Assembly: GCF_900142175.1 (NCBI RefSeq)
Contig: NZ_FQZX01000001.1
Coordinates: 620,001 to 684,000 of the forward strand
Origin: Maribacter aquivivus
Lineage (GTDB): Bacteria > Bacteroidota > Bacteroidia > Flavobacteriales > Flavobacteriaceae
Reading direction: 5' to 3'
Length of the DNA: 64,000 bases
Shown here piece after piece: positions 35,383 to 44,538 of this stretch. Each line of letters begins with the position of its first letter. Positions within the stretch are counted from its first letter, which is position 1. Position numbers and translations under genes: made by a program. Below the pieces are notes generated by a model that did no database searches, was not told the DNA's origin, and was given only the letters and a program-made list of their open reading frames with translations.

Positions 35383-37044
35383 ATGATAACTACTAATAGA
35401 ACAATTGAAAGCGGTGTTTCGTTCATAAAACGAATTTCACCTTTATTGGTATTTCTACTATTCTTCGTTGAACTATCTGCTCAAGAACGACCAAATATTA
35501 CAACAAAGGTCGATACCACTTTTATTAAAATTGGTGAACAGGTTCAATGGACGGTTACAGTCGATATAGATTCTACCGATTTTGTTATTTTCCCAGAGGG
35601 ACAAACATTTTCTCCATTAGAAACCGTAGAGGCATTTGCGACAGATACCACAAGAAAAAAAGATAGACTAACACTTCAAAAAATATATGCCCTTACCCAA
35701 TTCGATTCTGGTGCATACAAATTACCATCACAACGTATAGATATTAATGGAACCGGTTATATGACCGATTCTACACTGATCAATGTAGCTACCATACCAG
35801 TAGATACATTAAATCAGAAAATGTACGACATTAAGCCACTTATCAATGTTGAAAAAAGCAATCTAGCTTTTTGGAAGTATTTACTGATAGGTTTATTGAT
35901 ATTACTAATTTTAGGTGCACTTCTTTACTGGTTTGTATTTCGTAAAAAGCCACTTACCGAAGAAGAGAAAGTAGCGCTTTTACCACCATATGATAGAGCT
36001 TTATTAGAACTTAAACGTTTAGAAAATTCTAAGTATCTAATTCAAGACGAGTATAAAGAATACTATTCTGAATTAACCACCATTGTACGTTCTTATTTAG
36101 AAGAAGACGCAAATGTTACGGCTCTAGAAAGCACCACAGGTCAATTGATCGAGAAATTAGAACTTTTAAAAGATGCAGGAGAATTGCAACTAGATGATGA
36201 AACCATCAAACAGTTTTCACAAATATTACAAACTGCAGATTTAGTAAAATTCGCCAAGAACAAGCCTTCTACATCGGTTGCAGAACAAGATAGAAAGCTA
36301 GTTGAGCAGATTGTAGAAAAAACACACGAAGCTTTACCAGAACCAACGGAAGAAGAGTTGCTAGAACAAGCCGAATACCAAGAAGAGCTTGAGCGTAAGG
36401 CTAAAAAGAAGAAAATAAAAATTGCCATACTATCTACCGTAGCTTTAATTCTAATAGGTATTACTATTGCAGGCGTAAAATTTGGTTTTGGTTATTTAAA
36501 AGATACCGTTTTAGGCCACCCTACAAAAGAACTTTTAGAGAGCGAATGGGTACGTAGTAGTTATGGATTCCCTCCTATTCAAGTAGAGACGCCACAAGTA
36601 TTGGTACGTCAAAAAATAAAATTACCAGTAGAAGCTAAAGCTGTCATTGAAGATATACAAGCATTTCAATATTCTAGTCCGATCGGTCTTTTTAATGTAG
36701 CAACTACATCTGTAACACTAGCACAAAAAGATGTGGAGCCAGAGTTTGATAAAACCATTGAACAGATTTTATCGAATTTTGAAAGTCAGGGTGCAAAGAA
36801 TATCATTACCAAACAAGAAGAGTTTAGCACCATAAGTGGTGTAAAAGGGGTGAAAGTTTTTGGAAGCGGTAAATTTTTAGCACCTGGATCAGAAGAATTA
36901 ATGGAAGGTGAATATACCGTACTCCTTTTTGGAGGAAAAGGTTTTCAACAGTATGTAATTCTTACTTGGTTAAAAGATGATACATACGCACAAGAAATAG
37001 TAGACCGAATTTTAGCATCGGTAGAAGTAAAAACAGAAGTATAA
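35383..37044 (+). CDS. Bat operon membrane protein with two TM helices and BatD-like N-terminus
   Basis: A 553-residue protein unique to the middle of flavobacterial Bat operons. A signal peptide (RISPLLVFLLFFVELSAQE) precedes an extracytoplasmic beta domain similar in pattern to BatD (TTFIKIGEQVQWTVTVDIDS). A TM helix follows (KYLLIGLLILLILGALLYWFV, about 165-190), then a cytoplasmic helical region like DUF4381 (DRALLELKRLENS to about 340), a second TM helix and a C-terminal beta-rich extracytoplasmic domain. I start at the ATG, not the overlapping TTG at 35374. It probably assembles with BatA/BatB. Confidence 0.82.
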   Translation: MITTNRTIESGVSFIKRISPLLVFLLFFVELSAQERPNITTKVDTTFIKIGEQVQWTVTVDIDSTDFVIFPEGQTFSPLETVEAFATDTTRKKDRLTLQKIYALTQFDSGAYKLPSQRIDINGTGYMTDSTLINVATIPVDTLNQKMYDIKPLINVEKSNLAFWKYLLIGLLILLILGALLYWFVFRKKPLTEEEKVALLPPYDRALLELKRLENSKYLIQDEYKEYYSELTTIVRSYLEEDANVTALESTTGQLIEKLELLKDAGELQLDDETIKQFSQILQTADLVKFAKNKPSTSVAEQDRKLVEQIVEKTHEALPEPTEEELLEQAEYQEELERKAKKKKIKIAILSTVALILIGITIAGVKFGFGYLKDTVLGHPTKELLESEWVRSSYGFPPIQVETPQVLVRQKIKLPVEAKAVIEDIQAFQYSSPIGLFNVATTSVTLAQKDVEPEFDKTIEQILSNFESQGAKNIITKQEEFSTISGVKGVKVFGSGKFLAPGSEELMEGEYTVLLFGGKGFQQYVILTWLKDDTYAQEIVDRILASVEVKTEV

Positions 37045-38043
37045 ATGTTCGATAATATATCATTTGCAAATCCTGATTTCTTTTGGCTGTTTTTATTACT
37101 GCCATTAGCAATCGTGTGGTATATATTTAAACAAAAAGAGCAAACCGCATCTTTGCGAATTTCTAGCGCAAAAGGTTTTACCTATAATAGTATTTTACCA
37201 AAACTAAAGCCAGGCTTGTTCATTTTGCGCCTATTGGCATTAGGAGCCATAATTGTAGCACTGGCTAGACCACAGACAGAAGATATATCTACAAGAACAA
37301 AAACTACAAAAGGTATTGATATTGTAATGGCCATTGATGTTTCTTCTAGTATGCTTGCAAGAGATTTAAAACCAAACAGGCTATCGGCACTGAAAGAAGT
37401 TGCTGCAGATTTCATCAAGCAAAGACCTAATGACCGTATTGGTCTGGTTGCTTACGCTGGTGAAGGATATACAAAAACACCTATTACTACAGATAAAGCC
37501 ATTGTGCTTAATGCTCTTTCAGAAATTTCATATGGCCAATTAGATGATGGTACCGCCATTGGTATGGGACTAGCAACTTCTGTTAACCGTTTAAAGGATA
37601 GTAAGGCGAAAAGTAAAATAATAATCTTGCTGACCGATGGTGTTAATAACACCGGTTTTATAGAGCCACAAACCGCATCTGAACTTGCACTAGAATTTGG
37701 TATTAAAACATATACCATTGGTCTAGGTACTAACGGCAATGCCCTTACACCTATTTCATATAATGCCGATGGATCTTTTAGGTTTGGAATGCGACAAGTA
37801 GAAATAGACGAGGAATTGTTGAAAGATATCGCAAATACCACAGGCGGTAGATATTTTAGAGCCACTGACAACGAATCTCTAGAAGAAATCTATGATGAAA
37901 TTAACAAACTAGAAAAAACTGAGGTAGAGGAATTTAAATATTACCGCTACGAAGAGAAATATAGACTTTGGGTTTTATTAGCTGGAGGATTGCTTTTACT
38001 AGAATGGATTTTAAGAAACACGCTTTTTAGAAGCTTTGTATAA
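37045..38043 (+). CDS. batA: BatA, VWA-domain membrane protein
   Basis: A 332-residue inner-membrane protein: TM segments at about 12-28 and 57-75, a VWA domain with intact MIDAS (AIDVSSSML, 96-104; ILLTDGVNNTG), and a C-terminal TM helix (LWVLLAGGLLLLEWIL). BatA (aerotolerance operon) proteins are implicated in oxidative-stress tolerance and envelope complexes in Bacteroides. Start codon directly follows the previous stop. Confidence 0.93.
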   Translation: MFDNISFANPDFFWLFLLLPLAIVWYIFKQKEQTASLRISSAKGFTYNSILPKLKPGLFILRLLALGAIIVALARPQTEDISTRTKTTKGIDIVMAIDVSSSMLARDLKPNRLSALKEVAADFIKQRPNDRIGLVAYAGEGYTKTPITTDKAIVLNALSEISYGQLDDGTAIGMGLATSVNRLKDSKAKSKIIILLTDGVNNTGFIEPQTASELALEFGIKTYTIGLGTNGNALTPISYNADGSFRFGMRQVEIDEELLKDIANTTGGRYFRATDNESLEEIYDEINKLEKTEVEEFKYYRYEEKYRLWVLLAGGLLLLEWILRNTLFRSFV

Positions 38044-38044
38044 T

Positions 38045-39091
38045 ATGGTACAGTACGACGAAAAAATATATTTCTATTTACTCATTATCATTCCGGTGAT
38101 AGTGGTGTTGTTCCTATTATTATTGGTATGGAAAAAGAGAACACAAAAGAAATTTGCAGACACAGAACTTTTAAAAAGATTAACACCAAACCGTTCTTAT
38201 AATAAAGGAGGTTTAAAATTGGTCGTTTTTATTCTTGCCCTGGCTCTAATGATTATAGGGCTGGTAAATCCAAAAATCGGCACAAAACTAGAGACCGTTA
38301 AAAGGGAAGGTGTAGATATTGTTTTTGCCGTTGATGTAAGTAAAAGTATGCTTGCAGAAGATATTGCCCCAAACAGATTGGAGAAGGCAAAAAGATTGGT
38401 TTCTGAAATTATAAATCAACTTGCAAGTGACCGTATTGGTATTATAGCCTATGCAGGGCAAGCTTACCCTCAATTACCAATTACAACTGATTATGGCGCT
38501 GCAAAAATGTTCTTACAGGGCATGAATACAGATATGCTAACATCTCAAGGTACCGCTATTGACCAAGCGATTGAATTAGCTACTACCTATTACGATGATG
38601 CAGAACAGACCAACCGGGTACTTTTTATTATCTCAGATGGTGAAGATCATTCTGAAGGTTCTACATTAGATGCTGTAGAAGATGCCGTTGATGAAGGTAT
38701 TATTATTTACACTATTGGTGTTGGTAAAGAAAAAGGTGCCCCTATACCGATTAAAAGAAACGGAATTTTAGAAAGCTTGAAAAAGGATAATCAAGGAGAA
38801 ACCGTAATTACTCGTTTAAACGAGAGTGTTTTGGTAGATATTGCCAATGAAGGTGATGGGCAATATATAGATGGCTCTAACACCGAAGCAGCCGTAGAAT
38901 TTATTAAAGAAGAATTGTTGAAAATGGATAAAAAGGAATTTGAAGCCAAACAATTCGCAGAATATAAAGATCAGTTTCAATGGTTTATTGGTGGGGCATT
39001 GTTGCTTCTCTTTTTAGATATATTTATCTTGGACCGCAAGACAAGCTGGTTGAAGAAACTCAATTTGTTCAATGAGAAAAGAAATGAATAA
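38045..39091 (+). CDS. batB: BatB, VWA-domain membrane protein
   Basis: A 348-residue paralogue of BatA: TM helices at about 8-28 and 59-75, VWA domain with MIDAS DVSKS (97-101) and IISDGEDHSEG, then a C-terminal TM helix (FIGGALLLLFLDIFILD). The tail after the last helix is short and basic. It starts one base after the BatA stop, so the two are coupled; a TTG at 38036 would overlap BatA and is less likely. Confidence 0.92.
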   Translation: MVQYDEKIYFYLLIIIPVIVVLFLLLLVWKKRTQKKFADTELLKRLTPNRSYNKGGLKLVVFILALALMIIGLVNPKIGTKLETVKREGVDIVFAVDVSKSMLAEDIAPNRLEKAKRLVSEIINQLASDRIGIIAYAGQAYPQLPITTDYGAAKMFLQGMNTDMLTSQGTAIDQAIELATTYYDDAEQTNRVLFIISDGEDHSEGSTLDAVEDAVDEGIIIYTIGVGKEKGAPIPIKRNGILESLKKDNQGETVITRLNESVLVDIANEGDGQYIDGSNTEAAVEFIKEELLKMDKKEFEAKQFAEYKDQFQWFIGGALLLLFLDIFILDRKTSWLKKLNLFNEKRNE

Positions 39092-39938
39092 AATAAGCAC
39101 CCTTTTAGTAGTACTTTTTGTTTGCTTTTCATCTTTGGCTCAAGAGGTTGATGAGAAAGAAAAACAAAAGTCTTTACAAACATCTACCAATCTTACTTGG
39201 GATGCTAACAAAGCGTTATCAGAAGATGACTTTATTGCTGCAGAAGTAGATTATAGAAAGGCAATTTCAAAAAGTGCAGATAATAGTGCAGCACCCTATA
39301 ATTTAGGAAACGCCTATTACGAAAACGAAACGTACAATGAAGCCTTTGGCAGATTTAAAGAAGCAGGCGAAGCATCTACATCTAAAGCAGATAAGCACAA
39401 AGCTTACCATAATATGGGTAATGTTTTTATGAAGCGCAAGGATTATGCTAAGGCGGTAGAAGCTTATAAAGAGGCCTTACGAAATGACCCTACAGATGAA
39501 GAAACACGTTATAATTTAGCCTTGGCAAAAGAGCTTTTGAAAAAAGAGCAAGACGAAAACAAGCAAGACCAAGACGACAAGGATAAGGATAAAGACCAAG
39601 ACGAGAACAAAGATCAAGATAAAAAAGACGAAGGGGACAACGAGGATAAGAAGGATCAAGGCGAAGACGGTGACAAGGGTGACGAAGGCGATAAAGACGA
39701 AGAGAAGAAAGACGATAATAAGGATGGTGAAGGGGACAAATCTGATCAAAAGAAGAAACCTGAACAAGGCGATGGCGACAACGAACAAGAGCAACAACAG
39801 CCTAGACCTAATCAACTTTCTAAGCAGCAGGTCGATAATTTATTGAGAGCCATGCAAAATGCAGAAAAAAAGGTGCAAGATAAAATCGATGCTAAAAAAG
39901 TAAAAGGTGCTAAAATTAAAACCGAAAAAGATTGGTAG
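39084..39938 (+). CDS. batC: BatC, TPR protein with long charged tail
   Basis: A roughly 284-residue periplasmic protein. A signal peptide (MNKISTLLVVLFVCFSSLAQE) leads to about three TPR units (YNLGNAYYENETYNEAFGRF, YHNMGNVFMKRKDYAKAVEAY, YNLALAKELL). From about 150 to 235 the sequence is nearly only Asp, Lys, Glu, Gln, Gly and Asn, then ends in a short basic helix. The charged tail is a common feature of BatC. The start at 39084 overlaps BatB by eight bases; 39072 is an alternative. Confidence 0.88.
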   Translation: MNKISTLLVVLFVCFSSLAQEVDEKEKQKSLQTSTNLTWDANKALSEDDFIAAEVDYRKAISKSADNSAAPYNLGNAYYENETYNEAFGRFKEAGEASTSKADKHKAYHNMGNVFMKRKDYAKAVEAYKEALRNDPTDEETRYNLALAKELLKKEQDENKQDQDDKDKDKDQDENKDQDKKDEGDNEDKKDQGEDGDKGDEGDKDEEKKDDNKDGEGDKSDQKKKPEQGDGDNEQEQQQPRPNQLSKQQVDNLLRAMQNAEKKVQDKIDAKKVKGAKIKTEKDW

Positions 39939-41722
39939 ACTTTAAGTCCATAGCTAAACTTGGGTTAGTATTAACCGTTTTTCTATCATCAATTTTGATG
40001 ATGGGTCAAGATAACAGTGCCGTTACTTTTGAGATGAAACTAAGCAAACCTAAGCTTGGACTAAACGAAAGACTACGTGTAGATTTTATTATGAACCGTG
40101 ATGGCGATAATTTTAGTCCGCCAGATTTCAACGGATTCAAAGTAGTTATGGGACCTTCTCAATCTATTAGTTCTTCATGGATCAATGGTGTTAGAAGTTA
40201 CTCGAAATCATATTCATATACCCTATCTCCTACTGCAAGAGGCAAATTCACAATTAAACAAGCATCTATTGTAATTGGTGGAGAAACGTATAAGTCATTG
40301 GCGCAAAATGTAGAAGTAACTGCAGCTGTAGATAAGCCTAGCGATCAAATGACGGCAGATGATATAGCAGATGAAAATTTACATTTGGTTGCCGAGATTT
40401 CAAAAACCAACCCGTATTTAAATGAAGCCATTACCATTATTTATAAGTTGTATGTGAGCCCAGATATTAGGGTATCAAACTATCAACCTCTAGACAACCC
40501 TACTTATAATAATTTTTGGAGTCAAGATATTAAAGTAAACATGCTTAGTGCGCAAAATGGCACTTACAAAGGCAAACCATATCGTTATGTAATCTTAAAA
40601 CGGGTTGTTCTTTATCCGCAAAAATCTGGAAAATTAAACATTGAGCCTTTATCTCTTGAGGTAACCGTAGATGTACCTACTGCAAGACGAGATTTCTTTG
40701 GTCAACGAATGTATGCTCAAACTAATAAAACCGTATCTGCAGGTAGTAGAACTATTAATGTAAAAGCATTACCATTAGACAATCAACCTGCTGATTTTAA
40801 TGGTGCTGTAGGTGATTTTGATTTTGCGGTAACCACAAGTAAAACAAGTCTAAATGCTTCAGAATCTTTACAAGCCACTGTAGAAGTTAGTGGTAAGGGT
40901 AATTTAAAATTATTTAAACTTCCAGAACCTGAATTACCAAGTGCGCTAGAAGTTTATGAGCCTGAGTTTACAGAAGGTGTAAGAACAACCTTGGCAGGTA
41001 TGCAGGGTAAGGTGAGCAATCAATACACTATCGTGCCTACTTTTAGAGGTAAATATCCTATATCACCTTTAAGCTTTAGTTATTTTAATCCTTCCACAGG
41101 AAAATATAAAACACTTACATCTGATGAAATTGTCATTAATGTTTTAGAGGGTCCGTTAAGTGCTTCGTCTAATTCTGATGCAAATACCAATAGCAATAAA
41201 CAATCTGTTATTAGCAGCGGAAATGAATTCAATTTCTTGAAACTAACTCCTAATCTAACAAGCAAATCAGCTTCTTACTTTTTTAATTCCTCCTCTTTCT
41301 ACGCGTGGTTATTGAGTCCGTTATTACTAATTCCTTTAGCCATTTTCTTTAGAAAGAGAAGAGATTCTATCGCTGGTGATATTGTAGGTAATAAAATTAA
41401 AAAAGCAAACAAACTTGCCCGTAAGTACTTATCTGCCGCAAGAAAACAACTAGGGAATAAAGAATCTTTTTATGTTGCGCTTGAACGAGCACTACATAAT
41501 TACTTAAAAGCTAAGCTGAAAATTGAAACCTCAGAGTTCAGTAAAGATAAAATCACCGAGCTACTAATAGAGAAGCAAATAGACGACACTACGGTAAATA
41601 GTTTTATAGCGCTTCTTAAAAATTGCGAAGCGGCAAGATATAGCCCATTCTCAAACGTACAAATGCAAGCCGATTATGATAAGGCTAGTGAGGTAATTTC
41701 TATAATGGATAAACAATTATAA
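39932..41722 (+). CDS. batD: BatD, BatD/OB-like repeat membrane protein
   Basis: A 596-residue protein with a signal peptide (LGLVLTVFLSSILMMGQD), a long periplasmic beta-rich region (about 25-440) of repeated Ig-like BatD domains such as FEMKLSKPKLGLNERLRVDF and FAVTTSKTSLNASESLQATV, one TM helix (YAWLLSPLLLIPLAIFF) and a cytoplasmic helical tail. The frame begins at a TTG that overlaps the BatC stop by seven bases; no ATG nearby keeps the signal peptide, so TTG is the likely start. Confidence 0.88.
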   Translation: MVDFKSIAKLGLVLTVFLSSILMMGQDNSAVTFEMKLSKPKLGLNERLRVDFIMNRDGDNFSPPDFNGFKVVMGPSQSISSSWINGVRSYSKSYSYTLSPTARGKFTIKQASIVIGGETYKSLAQNVEVTAAVDKPSDQMTADDIADENLHLVAEISKTNPYLNEAITIIYKLYVSPDIRVSNYQPLDNPTYNNFWSQDIKVNMLSAQNGTYKGKPYRYVILKRVVLYPQKSGKLNIEPLSLEVTVDVPTARRDFFGQRMYAQTNKTVSAGSRTINVKALPLDNQPADFNGAVGDFDFAVTTSKTSLNASESLQATVEVSGKGNLKLFKLPEPELPSALEVYEPEFTEGVRTTLAGMQGKVSNQYTIVPTFRGKYPISPLSFSYFNPSTGKYKTLTSDEIVINVLEGPLSASSNSDANTNSNKQSVISSGNEFNFLKLTPNLTSKSASYFFNSSSFYAWLLSPLLLIPLAIFFRKRRDSIAGDIVGNKIKKANKLARKYLSAARKQLGNKESFYVALERALHNYLKAKLKIETSEFSKDKITELLIEKQIDDTTVNSFIALLKNCEAARYSPFSNVQMQADYDKASEVISIMDKQL

Positions 41723-41724
41723 GT

Positions 41725-42486
41725 ATGTTCAAAAAGCTAGCTACACTTATTAGCCTTTTCTCGGTTCTCTTTTGTACCGCTCAGAACAACAAATTGTTTG
41801 AGCAGGCTACTGAAGCATATAATGCCGGTGAATATGAGCAGGCAGTAACTTATTATAACGATATTCTAAGTAATGGCAAGCATTCTGCTGCGGTATACTA
41901 TAACTTAGGTAACTCATACTACAAGCTCAATAATATTGCTGAGAGTATCTATTTTTATGAGAAAGCTTTACTGCTATCACCAAACGATACAGAAATAAAA
42001 ACAAATTTGAGCTATGCTCAAAATATGACTATAGATGCTATTGATACAATGCCTGAAACGGGCTTGTCAAAATTGTATAAAAATATAACCGGTAAATTAA
42101 CATTTGATCAATGGGCGTATGTAGCCATAGGTTTCATGTTACTTTTTGTTCTTTTGTATATCTACTTTTACAACTCAAGTTACAGCACTAGAAAACGATG
42201 GACGTTTATTGGTAGTTTACTTGCGCTTTTCTTTTGTATAATTTCTGTTCTTTTTGCATTTATTCAACGAAATGATTTTGATAAAAATCAACCTGCAATA
42301 ATATTTGCTGAAGAAAGCATTGTAAAATCTGAGCCCAATGACAGCAGTGAAGAAGTATTTTTGATTCATGCAGGAACCAAAGTAAATGTTTTAGACCAGT
42401 TAAATGATTGGAATAAAATTAGATTATCTGATGGTAAAACAGGATGGATCCAAAACAACGAACTTAAACTGTTAAAGGATTTTTAG
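41725..42486 (+). CDS. batE: BatE, TPR and SH3 domain membrane protein
   Basis: A 253-residue protein: signal peptide (LISLFSVLFCTAQN), two TPRs (YNAGEYEQAVTYYNDILSN and YYNLGNSYYKLNNIAESIYF), two TM helices (about 129-149 and 160-182) and a C-terminal bacterial SH3 domain (IFAEESIVKSEPNDSSEEVF, then GWIQNNELKLL). It ends the Bat operon; BatD and BatE are two bases apart. SH3 and TPR domains suggest a scaffold binding envelope or peptidoglycan components. Confidence 0.9.
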   Translation: MFKKLATLISLFSVLFCTAQNNKLFEQATEAYNAGEYEQAVTYYNDILSNGKHSAAVYYNLGNSYYKLNNIAESIYFYEKALLLSPNDTEIKTNLSYAQNMTIDAIDTMPETGLSKLYKNITGKLTFDQWAYVAIGFMLLFVLLYIYFYNSSYSTRKRWTFIGSLLALFFCIISVLFAFIQRNDFDKNQPAIIFAEESIVKSEPNDSSEEVFLIHAGTKVNVLDQLNDWNKIRLSDGKTGWIQNNELKLLKDF

Positions 42487-42544
42487 AAAATTGTTAACAG
42501 TTTTTAACCATTTCAGCACTATCTTTACGATTGATTTTTAGTAT

Positions 42545-42838
42545 ATGACATTTTTCGCACGCATTACTTTATTGTTATTATGGCTTTTTGCAGTTACTGC
42601 ACCAAGCATTATAACGCTATGCGATGTTGAAAACCCAATTGTAATTACCAATCTTAATGAAGAAGAACAAGAGTCTGGTAAAAAATCTATGGGTGAAGAA
42701 AAGTTCGTTAAAGAAAATTCTTTAGATTTTTCAATAGTTGCCATTTTTGAAAATTCAATTAATAGCAACTTTAATCTTGAAGGTTACCAAGACCTGTCAT
42801 TAGAAGTATTATCTCCCCCGCCAGACCAGGCTATTTAG
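42545..42838 (+). CDS. Small secreted acidic protein upstream of SulP
   Basis: A 97-residue protein I do not recognise. An N-terminal hydrophobic segment (ITLLLLWLFAVTAPSIITL) is a signal peptide or anchor; the rest is acidic and charged (NLNEEEQESGKKSMGEEKF). It lies 69 bases upstream of the first SulP gene in this module, separated by a perfect TGTCCTG/CAGGACA hairpin at 42869. A similar arrangement occurs at 57965 before an RND system. Its function is unknown; it might be an accessory peptide of the transporter. Real gene judged likely from context and clean signal peptide. Confidence 0.62.
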   Translation: MTFFARITLLLLWLFAVTAPSIITLCDVENPIVITNLNEEEQESGKKSMGEEKFVKENSLDFSIVAIFENSINSNFNLEGYQDLSLEVLSPPPDQAI

Positions 42839-42868
42839 TCATTTTCGCTTTTTATCTATTAACTAATC

Positions 42869-42891
42869 TGTCCTGAACCAATTCCAGGACA
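42869..42891. repeat. Inverted repeat TGTCCTG / CAGGACA
   Basis: Perfect 7-base arms with a 9-base loop, ending 17 bases before the SulP start codon at 42908. No T-tract; a leader hairpin or protein site rather than a terminator. Confidence 0.55.
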
Positions 42892-42907
42892 TAATTATAT
42901 TATTTAC

Positions 42908-44500
42908 ATGTTTAAACATATCAAAAATGATATTCCTGCGAGTATCGTTGTATTTTTCGTTGCACTACCATTATGTCTAGGTATTGCTTTAGCTAGTGGA
43001 GCACCATTATTTTCAGGTGTAATTGCCGGTATTATAGGTGGTGTTCTGGTGGGTGCCCTTAGTGGTTCTAAAATTGGAGTTAGTGGCCCAGCGGCAGGTC
43101 TAGCTGCAATTGTATTAACAGCAATTGGTACTTTAGGCGGCTATGAAAATTTCTTAGTAGCTGTTGTGCTAGGTGGTGTTATCCAAATGGTATTTGGAGT
43201 TTTAAAGGCCGGTGTAATTGGTTATTATTTCCCATCTTCTGTAATTAAAGGAATGCTTACCGGTATTGGTATCATTATCATTCTAAAACAGATTCCTCAC
43301 TTTTTTGGTTACGACCCTGACCCAGAAGGTGATTGGGCATTTTTTCAAGTAGATGGAGAAAATACGTTTTCTGAGATTCTTAATACTATTAATAATATTA
43401 GCCCAGGTGCTACTTTAATTGCTATTATTGGTCTTTCAATCCTTCTACTTTGGGATAAAGTACTTTCTAAGAAAGACAAAGTATTTCAAATTATACAAGG
43501 TCCATTGGTAGCTGTTGCCATTGGTATCTTATTTTATGTTTTTACCCAAGACCATGAAGTCTTAGGAATATCAAAAGATCACTTGGTAAGTGTTCCTGTA
43601 CCAGAAGATTTTTCTTCTTTTATAGGGCAGTTTCGCTTTCCTAATTTTAGCGCCATAACTAATCCGCAAGTTTGGATCACAGCCTTTACCATAGCACTAG
43701 TTGCCAGTTTAGAAACCTTACTTTGCGTTGAAGCTACAGATAAATTAGATCCGCATAAAAATGTAACTCCTACCAATAGAGAATTGCTTGCACAGGGTGC
43801 CGGTAACATTGTCTCTGGTCTTATTGGTGGTTTACCAATTACTCAGGTAATAGTTCGTAGTTCTGCTAACATACAATCTGGTGGTAGAACCAAATTATCT
43901 GCAATAATTCATGGTTTCTTATTATTGATTTCTGTAGTCTTGATCCCTACATTATTGAATATGATTCCGTTATCGGTTTTAGCTGCAATTTTATTTATTG
44001 TAGGATTTAAACTGGCTAAACCAGCTTTATTTGTGAAAATGTACAAATTGGGATGGAAGCAATCTATACCGTTTTTTGTTACTGTTTTAGGTATTGTATT
44101 TACAGATTTACTAGTAGGAATTAGTTTAGGTCTTGCCGTAGGTATTGTAGTTATTCTACTTAAAAGCTACCAAAACTCTCACTTTCTACATATCGAAGAT
44201 AATAGCAATGGTAAGCATAGAATTAAAATGACTTTGGCAGAAGAAGTTACTTTTTTCAACAAAGGTGCTATTTTAAAAGAGCTAGATAGTCTGCCACATG
44301 ATACGTATTTAGAGCTAGATGTCTTAAAAACAAGATTTTTAGATTACGATATTATTGAAATTTTAGAAGATTTTAGCCTAAAGGCAAAGGAAAGAAATAT
44401 TGATATCAAGCTGATTTCTAAGCGTGGTATAGTAGAAAACCCGCCAAGTTATATCGAATTCTTTGAGCAACGACCAAAGTCGAAATTAAGCTTGAGCTAA
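42908..44500 (+). CDS. SulP-family anion transporter (first of module)
   Basis: A 530-residue inner-membrane transporter. DIPASIVVFFVALPLCLGIAL, GALSGSKIGVSGPAAGLAAI and GGLPITQVIVRSSANIQSGG are SulP signatures. The C-terminal region after the last helix (EVTFFNKGAILKELDSLPHD) is STAS-like. SulP proteins near carbonic anhydrase often carry bicarbonate; with the beta-carbonic anhydrase two genes downstream, bicarbonate is a reasonable guess, not proven. Followed within 40 bases by a UspA-like gene. Confidence 0.92.
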   Translation: MFKHIKNDIPASIVVFFVALPLCLGIALASGAPLFSGVIAGIIGGVLVGALSGSKIGVSGPAAGLAAIVLTAIGTLGGYENFLVAVVLGGVIQMVFGVLKAGVIGYYFPSSVIKGMLTGIGIIIILKQIPHFFGYDPDPEGDWAFFQVDGENTFSEILNTINNISPGATLIAIIGLSILLLWDKVLSKKDKVFQIIQGPLVAVAIGILFYVFTQDHEVLGISKDHLVSVPVPEDFSSFIGQFRFPNFSAITNPQVWITAFTIALVASLETLLCVEATDKLDPHKNVTPTNRELLAQGAGNIVSGLIGGLPITQVIVRSSANIQSGGRTKLSAIIHGFLLLISVVLIPTLLNMIPLSVLAAILFIVGFKLAKPALFVKMYKLGWKQSIPFFVTVLGIVFTDLLVGISLGLAVGIVVILLKSYQNSHFLHIEDNSNGKHRIKMTLAEEVTFFNKGAILKELDSLPHDTYLELDVLKTRFLDYDIIEILEDFSLKAKERNIDIKLISKRGIVENPPSYIEFFEQRPKSKLSLS

Positions 44501-44502
44501 TA

Positions 44503-44522
44503 GATTGAATTTGTTTTCAATC
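44503..44522. repeat. Inverted repeat GATTGAA / TTCAATC
   Basis: Perfect 7-base arms and a 6-base loop immediately after the SulP stop and 17 bases before the UspA-like start. Without a strong T-tract it may be an RNA processing or attenuation hairpin within the operon. Confidence 0.5.
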
Positions 44523-44538
44523 AACTAAAAAAAGAAAT

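Noticed and set aside
39516..39815. A 99-residue, very hydrophobic frame on the minus strand that looks like a membrane protein.
   Set aside because: It is the antisense of the charged, repetitive tail of BatC; acidic and lysine codons read as Val, Ile, Leu and Phe in reverse. The Bat gene order and protein features support the plus strand.
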